Positions 6,227 to 9,596 of a stretch of DNA of 9,596 nt are shown one piece after another. The position numbers were made by a program, and so were the translations under genes. Location: assembly GCA_946478645.1 (NCBI GenBank), contig CAMLCW010000195.1, positions 1-9,596 on the forward strand, read 5' to 3'. Origin of the DNA: an uncultured Variovorax sp. (lineage in GTDB: Bacteria > Pseudomonadota > Gammaproteobacteria > Burkholderiales > Burkholderiaceae). The notes beneath the pieces are model-generated. The model ran no database searches and was not told the DNA's origin. It was given only the letters and a program-made list of their open reading frames with translations. The first letter of the stretch is position 1, and every line of letters starts with the position of its first letter.

Positions 6227-7126
6227 ATGGCCATCCACTACGACATCATCCACACCACCGTGTACCGCTACAGGCAGCCCGTGAGCTTCGGGTTGCACCG
6301 CGTGATGTTCCGCCCGCGCGACAGCCACGACCTGCGCGTGCTGGCCACCGACCTTCAAGTGAGCCCCGACGCGATCACCCGGCTCATCCAGGACCCGCAT
6401 TCGAATTCGGTGGCGCTCGTGCAGCCGCTCGGCGACGCCACCGAGCTGCGCATCGTCTGCGCCTTCACGATCGAGCACGTGCCCACGCAACAGGACCAGC
6501 TCGCACTCGATCCGTCGGCCGAATACCTGCCGTTCGCCTACTCGGTTCAGGAGCGGCTCGACCTCGAGCCCTATCTTCGGCCGCACCACGACGACGACGA
6601 CGCCGGCACGCTGATCCATTGGGCCCATCAGTTCCTGCACTCCGACCGGCCCAACAGCACGCGCGAAGTGCTTACGCGCATGAACGCGCACATCGCGCAG
6701 AGCTTCACGTACATGGCGCGCGACGCCGAAGGCACCCAGACGCCCCTGCAGACACTGGCGCTAGGCGGCGGCAGCTGCCGCGACTACGCGCTGCTGATGA
6801 TGGAAGCCGCCCGCCGGCTGGGCATCGCGACGCGCTTCGTTTCGGGCTACCTCTACGACGCCGCGCTCGACACCGCGGCGCGCGCAAAAGGCGAATCGAT
6901 GACCGGTGCCGGCACCACGCATGCCTGGCTGCACGCCTACCTGCCGGGCGCCGGCTGGCTGGCCTTCGACCCCACCAACAACCTGATGGGCAGCGGCCAG
7001 CTCATCCGCGTCGCGGTCTCGCGCGACCCGGCGCAGGCCGCGCCGATCTCGGGCAGCTGGTATGGCGAGCCCGACGCCTTCGAGAGCCTCGAGGCCACGG
7101 TGGTCGTCACCAAGCGCGACGCCTGA
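6227..7126 (+). CDS. Transglutaminase-like family protein
   Basis: This is a bacterial transglutaminase-like protein with a papain-like fold, probably a cysteine protease or amidase; its substrate is unknown. It has 299 residues. An N-terminal beta-sandwich domain of the Bact_transglu_N type is recognised by IHYDIIHTTVYRY and HRVMFRPRDSHDLR (about 3-37). The transglutaminase core follows with Cys184 in GGGSCRDYA, His232 in TTHAWLHAYLPGAGW and Asp248 in AFDPTNN, a complete Cys-His-Asp triad. An acidic patch HHDDDD lies at about 120-125. No signal peptide is seen, so it is probably cytoplasmic. I prefer the ATG at 6227 because family members begin close to MxIxYxIxHxTxY. The ATG at 6218, with GAGG 7 bases upstream, would add only three residues. 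In other bacteria such genes often sit with alpha-E and circularly permuted ATP-grasp genes; none is here. Confidence 0.92.
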   Translation: MAIHYDIIHTTVYRYRQPVSFGLHRVMFRPRDSHDLRVLATDLQVSPDAITRLIQDPHSNSVALVQPLGDATELRIVCAFTIEHVPTQQDQLALDPSAEYLPFAYSVQERLDLEPYLRPHHDDDDAGTLIHWAHQFLHSDRPNSTREVLTRMNAHIAQSFTYMARDAEGTQTPLQTLALGGGSCRDYALLMMEAARRLGIATRFVSGYLYDAALDTAARAKGESMTGAGTTHAWLHAYLPGAGWLAFDPTNNLMGSGQLIRVAVSRDPAQAAPISGSWYGEPDAFESLEATVVVTKRDA

Positions 7127-7133
7127 GCAGCGC

Positions 7134-7148
7134 CAGCCTGTCCGGCTG
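7134..7148 (+). other. Small hairpin behind the transglutaminase gene
   Basis: A 5-bp perfect stem CAGCC/GGCTG with a 5-base loop starts 8 bases after the stop codon. No T-run follows. It may be a transcript-end structure but is short enough to be chance. Confidence 0.2.
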
Positions 7149-7162
7149 TCGCCGAGGAGATA

Positions 7163-7188
7163 GCAGTTACGGGAAAGCCCGGGACTGC
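7163..7188 (+). other. Two-tier stem-loop in the leader of the hydrolase gene
   Basis: An outer stem GCAGT (7163-7167) pairs with ACTGC (7184-7188). Inside it CGGG (7170-7173) pairs with CCCG (7178-7181) around an AAAG tetraloop, leaving a 2x2 internal loop. The element lies 132 bases before the lipoprotein start, in a 194-base spacer with no gene. It matches no riboswitch class I could recall; SAH and cobalamin consensus elements were considered and do not fit. A role in RNA regulation is speculation. Confidence 0.25.
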
Positions 7189-7305
7189 ACGCCTGCCAAC
7201 GCCCCTACGCTGCGCCGCCGGGCCAGCGAAATCGCACGGTCGTTCTCCCTGGAACACCGCGCGGCACTGCGCCGGGCTTCTTCTCAGCATCGCAAGACCA
7301 AGAAC

Positions 7306-7313
7306 GGAGAGAG
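7306..7313 (+). promoter_or_regulatory. Strong ribosome-binding site of the lipoprotein hydrolase
   Basis: GGAGAGAG ends 7 bases before the ATG at 7321. It fixes the start of the hydrolase, whose frame stays open for a further 2 kb upstream through unrelated genes. Confidence 0.7.
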
Positions 7314-7320
7314 ACATCCC

Positions 7321-8823
7321 ATGCATTCCGCGCGCCTGACACTCCTTGCCCTTGCAGCCAGCCTTGCCGTCGCCTCCTGCGGCGGGGGCGGCGGAGGCGG
7401 CAATGGCTTCGCCTTCCTGCCCGTGCCGCCGCCCGCACCGGCGCCCGCACCACCCGCGCCGCCGCCTCCGCCCCCCGAGGAAACGCGCGTGCAGGACAGC
7501 CGCAACGCCTTCGCCCCGGCCGACCCGTCGGCCACGACCTTCGCCGCGCTCGCCGCCGACGCCGGCGACACCGTGGACAACAGCACCACCAGCCGCTGGG
7601 CCGGCATGATCGGCGGCGCGCAATACCGCGTCGAGGTGCCCGCCAACTGGAACGGCAAGCTCGTGATGTATGCGCACGGCTATGCCGGCGAGGGCAACGT
7701 GCTGTCGGTGAGCAACCCCTCGATCCGCCGCCACCTGATCCAGAACGGCTATGCCTGGGCTGCATCGAGCTACAGCAAGAACTTCTACGACGTGCGCGCG
7801 GGCCTCGAAGACACCAACGCGCTGGCGCTCGCCTTCAACGACATCGCCAAGGCCAACGGCCGCGAACTGGCGCCACCGTCGAAGGTCTTCATCACCGGCC
7901 ATTCGATGGGCGGCCACATCACCGCTGCGGCCATCGAGGCCGAGACCTACGCCACCGCCAACCACAAGATGAAGTACCACGGCGCGGTGCCGATGTGCGG
8001 CGTGATGGGCGACACCGAGCTGTTCGACTACTTCGCGGGCGCGCAGGTCGCGGCGCAGGCGCTGGCCGGGCTGCCCAAGTACCCCACCGTCAACTGGGCG
8101 GACATCACGCCGCAGGTCACGGCGGCGCTGTACACCACCTTTCCGGGAACGCCGACGCCCACCGGGCTCAAGTTCGGATCCGTGGTGAAGAACCTGACCG
8201 GCGGCGAACGCCCGATGTTCGACCTCGGCTTCACGGCCGGTGGCTCGTTCGCGGCGGTTTGGGGCGTTTTCGGCAGCGACGGCACGGTCAACGGCATCCT
8301 CAACAAGAGCACGCTCGACACCAACCGCTTCACCTACACCATCGACGGCGACGAGCCCGGCACCATCGCGCTGAACAGCGCGGTGCTCAAGCTCACGGCG
8401 GCGCCCGATGCCAATCGCCTGCGCACCGACGGCCTGCGCTGGATACCGAAGGCGAACGGCGAGATCAGCGTGCCCGTGGTTTCGCTGCACACGCTGGGCG
8501 ACCTGTACGTGCCCTTCAGCATGCAGCAGATCTACCACCAGCGCGTGGCCGCCAAGGGCAACAGCGACTTGCTGGTGCAGCGCGCGATCCGCGGCATCTC
8601 GCACTGCGACTTCACCGTCGCCGAGCAGGTCGAAGCCTTCGATGCGATGGTCCAGTGGGAGGCCGACCCGGCCAAGAAGCCGGCCGGGGACGACGTGATG
8701 ACCGCCGCCACGGTGGCTGCACCGACCTACGGCTGCACCTTCACCCGGCCGCTCGGCACGGTGGACGAAGGCAGCACCAGCAAGGCCACGCGGCCGAACG
8801 CCGCAGCCGCGCGCCCCTGCTGA
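7321..8823 (+). CDS. Predicted lipoprotein alpha/beta hydrolase with Pro-rich linker
   Basis: This 500-residue protein is a probable exported, lipid-anchored serine hydrolase (esterase, amidase or peptidase); the substrate is unknown. The N-terminus is a lipoprotein signal: MHSARLTLL, a hydrophobic core and the lipobox VASC with Cys20 as the acylation site. Seven glycines (21-27) and a Pro/Ala linker (34-52) then tether the enzyme domain. The alpha/beta-hydrolase core shows KLVMYAHGYAG (113-123, oxyanion region), the nucleophile elbow GHSMGG with Ser195, an acid candidate Asp394 in TLGDLYVP and His428 in ISHCDF. Strand and triad order are normal for the fold. Four further cysteines (226, 429, 472 and the last residue, 500) could form two disulfides in the periplasm. 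The start is set by GGAGAGAG 7 bases upstream. A strong hairpin follows the stop. I cannot assign a named family; polyester or oligomer hydrolases and S9-like peptidases are possibilities only. Confidence 0.9.
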   Translation: MHSARLTLLALAASLAVASCGGGGGGGNGFAFLPVPPPAPAPAPPAPPPPPPEETRVQDSRNAFAPADPSATTFAALAADAGDTVDNSTTSRWAGMIGGAQYRVEVPANWNGKLVMYAHGYAGEGNVLSVSNPSIRRHLIQNGYAWAASSYSKNFYDVRAGLEDTNALALAFNDIAKANGRELAPPSKVFITGHSMGGHITAAAIEAETYATANHKMKYHGAVPMCGVMGDTELFDYFAGAQVAAQALAGLPKYPTVNWADITPQVTAALYTTFPGTPTPTGLKFGSVVKNLTGGERPMFDLGFTAGGSFAAVWGVFGSDGTVNGILNKSTLDTNRFTYTIDGDEPGTIALNSAVLKLTAAPDANRLRTDGLRWIPKANGEISVPVVSLHTLGDLYVPFSMQQIYHQRVAAKGNSDLLVQRAIRGISHCDFTVAEQVEAFDAMVQWEADPAKKPAGDDVMTAATVAAPTYGCTFTRPLGTVDEGSTSKATRPNAAAARPC

Positions 8824-8838
8824 GCGGCGGGTGACGCT

Positions 8839-8865
8839 GGCGCGGGCGGCACTGCCGCCCGCGCC
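8839..8865 (+). terminator. Perfect 12-bp stem-loop after the hydrolase gene
   Basis: GGCGCGGGCGGC (8839-8850) pairs perfectly with GCCGCCCGCGCC (8854-8865) around an ACT loop, 15 bases past the stop. The stem is entirely G-C. No T-run follows on either strand, so it differs from a textbook intrinsic terminator. Very GC-rich genomes often use such stems at gene ends. It separates the hydrolase from the lysR-type gene. Confidence 0.6.
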
Positions 8866-8908
8866 CCATCGCCGCCCCCTCCCGGGGTGCGCACGCAAAA
8901 TGGCGGCG

Positions 8909-9596
8909 ATGAGAAAAGACATTCCGAACCTCGGCGCGCTGCAGGCCTTCGAAGCCTCGGCGCGGCTCGGGAGCTTCACGCGCGCGGCGGCCGAACTGGC
9001 GCTCACGCAAAGCGCGGTCGGCCGGCAGGTCGCCATGCTCGAGCAGCGCCTGGGCGTGGCGCTGTTCGCGCGCGTGCGCCAGCGCCTCACGCTCACCGAC
9101 ACCGGGCGCGAATACGCGGCACGCATCCGCCGCCATCTCGACCAGATCCGGCGCGACACCCTCGAGATCAGCGCCGGTCCCGACATGGGCTTCACGCTCG
9201 AAGTGGCGGTAGTGCCCACCTTCGCGACCCAATGGCTGATCCCGCGGCTGCCCGACTTCAGCCGCCAGCACCCGAACATCACCGTGAACCTCTCGGTGCG
9301 CACGCAGCCCTTCTCGTTCGAGGACAACGCCTACGACGCCGCCATCTACTTCGGCGAGCAGTCCTGGCCCGGCACCCAGGGCGGGCTGATCTTCTCCGAG
9401 GGCGAGATGGTGCCCGTGTGCAGCCCAGCGCTCCGCGATGCCCACGCACCGTGGGACGAAGCCAGCTTTGCGCGCTGCCGCCACCTGCACCTCGGCACGC
9501 GTGCACAGGCCTGGCGCGACTGGTACGCGCAGCAAGGGTGGGCCTACACCGTGCACGCCGCGCGCGGGCCGCGCTACGAACTCTTCACCATGGTGA
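8909..9596 (+). CDS. LysR-family transcriptional regulator, GcvA-like (3' end beyond window)
   Basis: This DNA-binding regulator is cut by the right edge after 229 codons of a usual total near 300. The winged helix-turn-helix spans about residues 6-65: LGALQAFEASARLGSFTRAA, then ELALTQSAVGRQVAMLEQRLG and LFARVRQRLTLTDTGREY. A co-inducer domain starts near 95 with VAVVPTFATQWLIPRLPDF, HPNITVNLSVRTQPFSFEDNAYDAAIYFG and a W..W motif (202-205), the style of GcvA-type regulators. The recognition helix has Gly where most family members have Ser (QSAV[S/G]R). I use the ATG at 8909; an in-frame ATG at 8900 would add three residues. Neither has a clear ribosome-binding site. The target is unknown. LysR genes often control a divergent neighbour, but here the upstream gene runs in the same direction behind a hairpin. 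Confidence 0.93.
   Translation, partial: MRKDIPNLGALQAFEASARLGSFTRAAAELALTQSAVGRQVAMLEQRLGVALFARVRQRLTLTDTGREYAARIRRHLDQIRRDTLEISAGPDMGFTLEVAVVPTFATQWLIPRLPDFSRQHPNITVNLSVRTQPFSFEDNAYDAAIYFGEQSWPGTQGGLIFSEGEMVPVCSPALRDAHAPWDEASFARCRHLHLGTRAQAWRDWYAQQGWAYTVHAARGPRYELFTMV

Noticed and set aside
4211..6691. 826-codon open frame on the minus strand opposite yggX, mnmC and the transglutaminase gene
   Set aside because: It is an antisense shadow produced by the GC-biased third positions of the real genes. The peptide is Arg/Gly/Ala-rich with no recognisable domain and spans three convincing genes.
7151..7215. SAH or cobalamin riboswitch before the hydrolase
   Set aside because: CCGAGGAG recalls the SAH riboswitch opening, but the following conserved bases and pairing partner are absent, and the downstream gene has no link to SAH or B12.
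5290..7320. Upstream in-frame extension of the hydrolase to a 1177-residue protein
   Set aside because: The extra 677 codons run through mnmC and the transglutaminase gene in a wrong frame and are Arg/Ala-rich. The lipoprotein signal and ribosome-binding site at 7306-7313 set the true start at 7321.
6937..9327. 796-codon open frame on the minus strand opposite the hydrolase and lysR-type genes
   Set aside because: Same cause: low-complexity Arg/Ala/Gly/Val composition, no motif, and full overlap with genes having clear catalytic or DNA-binding motifs.

Overview
The window is GC-rich with strongly GC-biased third codon positions. It encodes betaproteobacterial versions of YggX, MnmC, Sbp and the Ssu proteins. 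The closest fit is a Burkholderiales member of the Comamonadaceae, probably Variovorax or a relative. The genus is an inference from protein style; the sequence does not prove it. No tRNA, rRNA, CRISPR array, insertion sequence or phage gene is visible.

Left part (1-3949, minus strand): a sulfur-scavenging operon. In transcription order it reads sbp (periplasmic sulfate-binding protein), ssuE (NAD(P)H:FMN reductase), a 44-codon membrane-protein ORF, ssuA (periplasmic sulfonate-binding protein), a 40-codon ORF that overlaps the ssuA stop by ATGA, and ssuD (FMNH2-dependent alkanesulfonate monooxygenase), which runs off the left edge. Most junctions are tight: 17 bp, 102 bp, 11 bp, a 4-bp overlap, and 14 bp. 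SsuA and Sbp deliver sulfonates and sulfate to ABC permeases. SsuE supplies reduced FMN, and SsuD splits sulfonates into sulfite plus an aldehyde. The permease and ATPase genes (ssuC, ssuB) are not in the window; they would be expected beyond the left edge. Both mature binding proteins contain no cysteine and no methionine, which fits expression under sulfur starvation.

Centre (3950-4083): an AT-richer divergent control region. It has a 6-bp dyad flanked by two direct repeats 32 bp apart and is the likely operator/promoter zone for the sulfur operon.

Right part (4084-9596, plus strand): yggX (iron trafficking/oxidative protection) and mnmC (tRNA wobble-uridine modification) are 7 bp apart and probably co-transcribed. 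This MnmC lacks the usual N-terminus and has a divergent methyltransferase half. After a hairpin come a transglutaminase-like cysteine protease-fold protein and, behind a 194-bp spacer, a lipoprotein alpha/beta hydrolase with a Ser-Asp-His triad. A perfect 12-bp stem-loop follows, then the start of a GcvA-type LysR regulator that is cut by the right edge.

Most of the window is recognisable housekeeping and sulfur-assimilation content. The parts that look undescribed are the two small ORFs in the ssu operon, the operator architecture, and the shortened MnmC.
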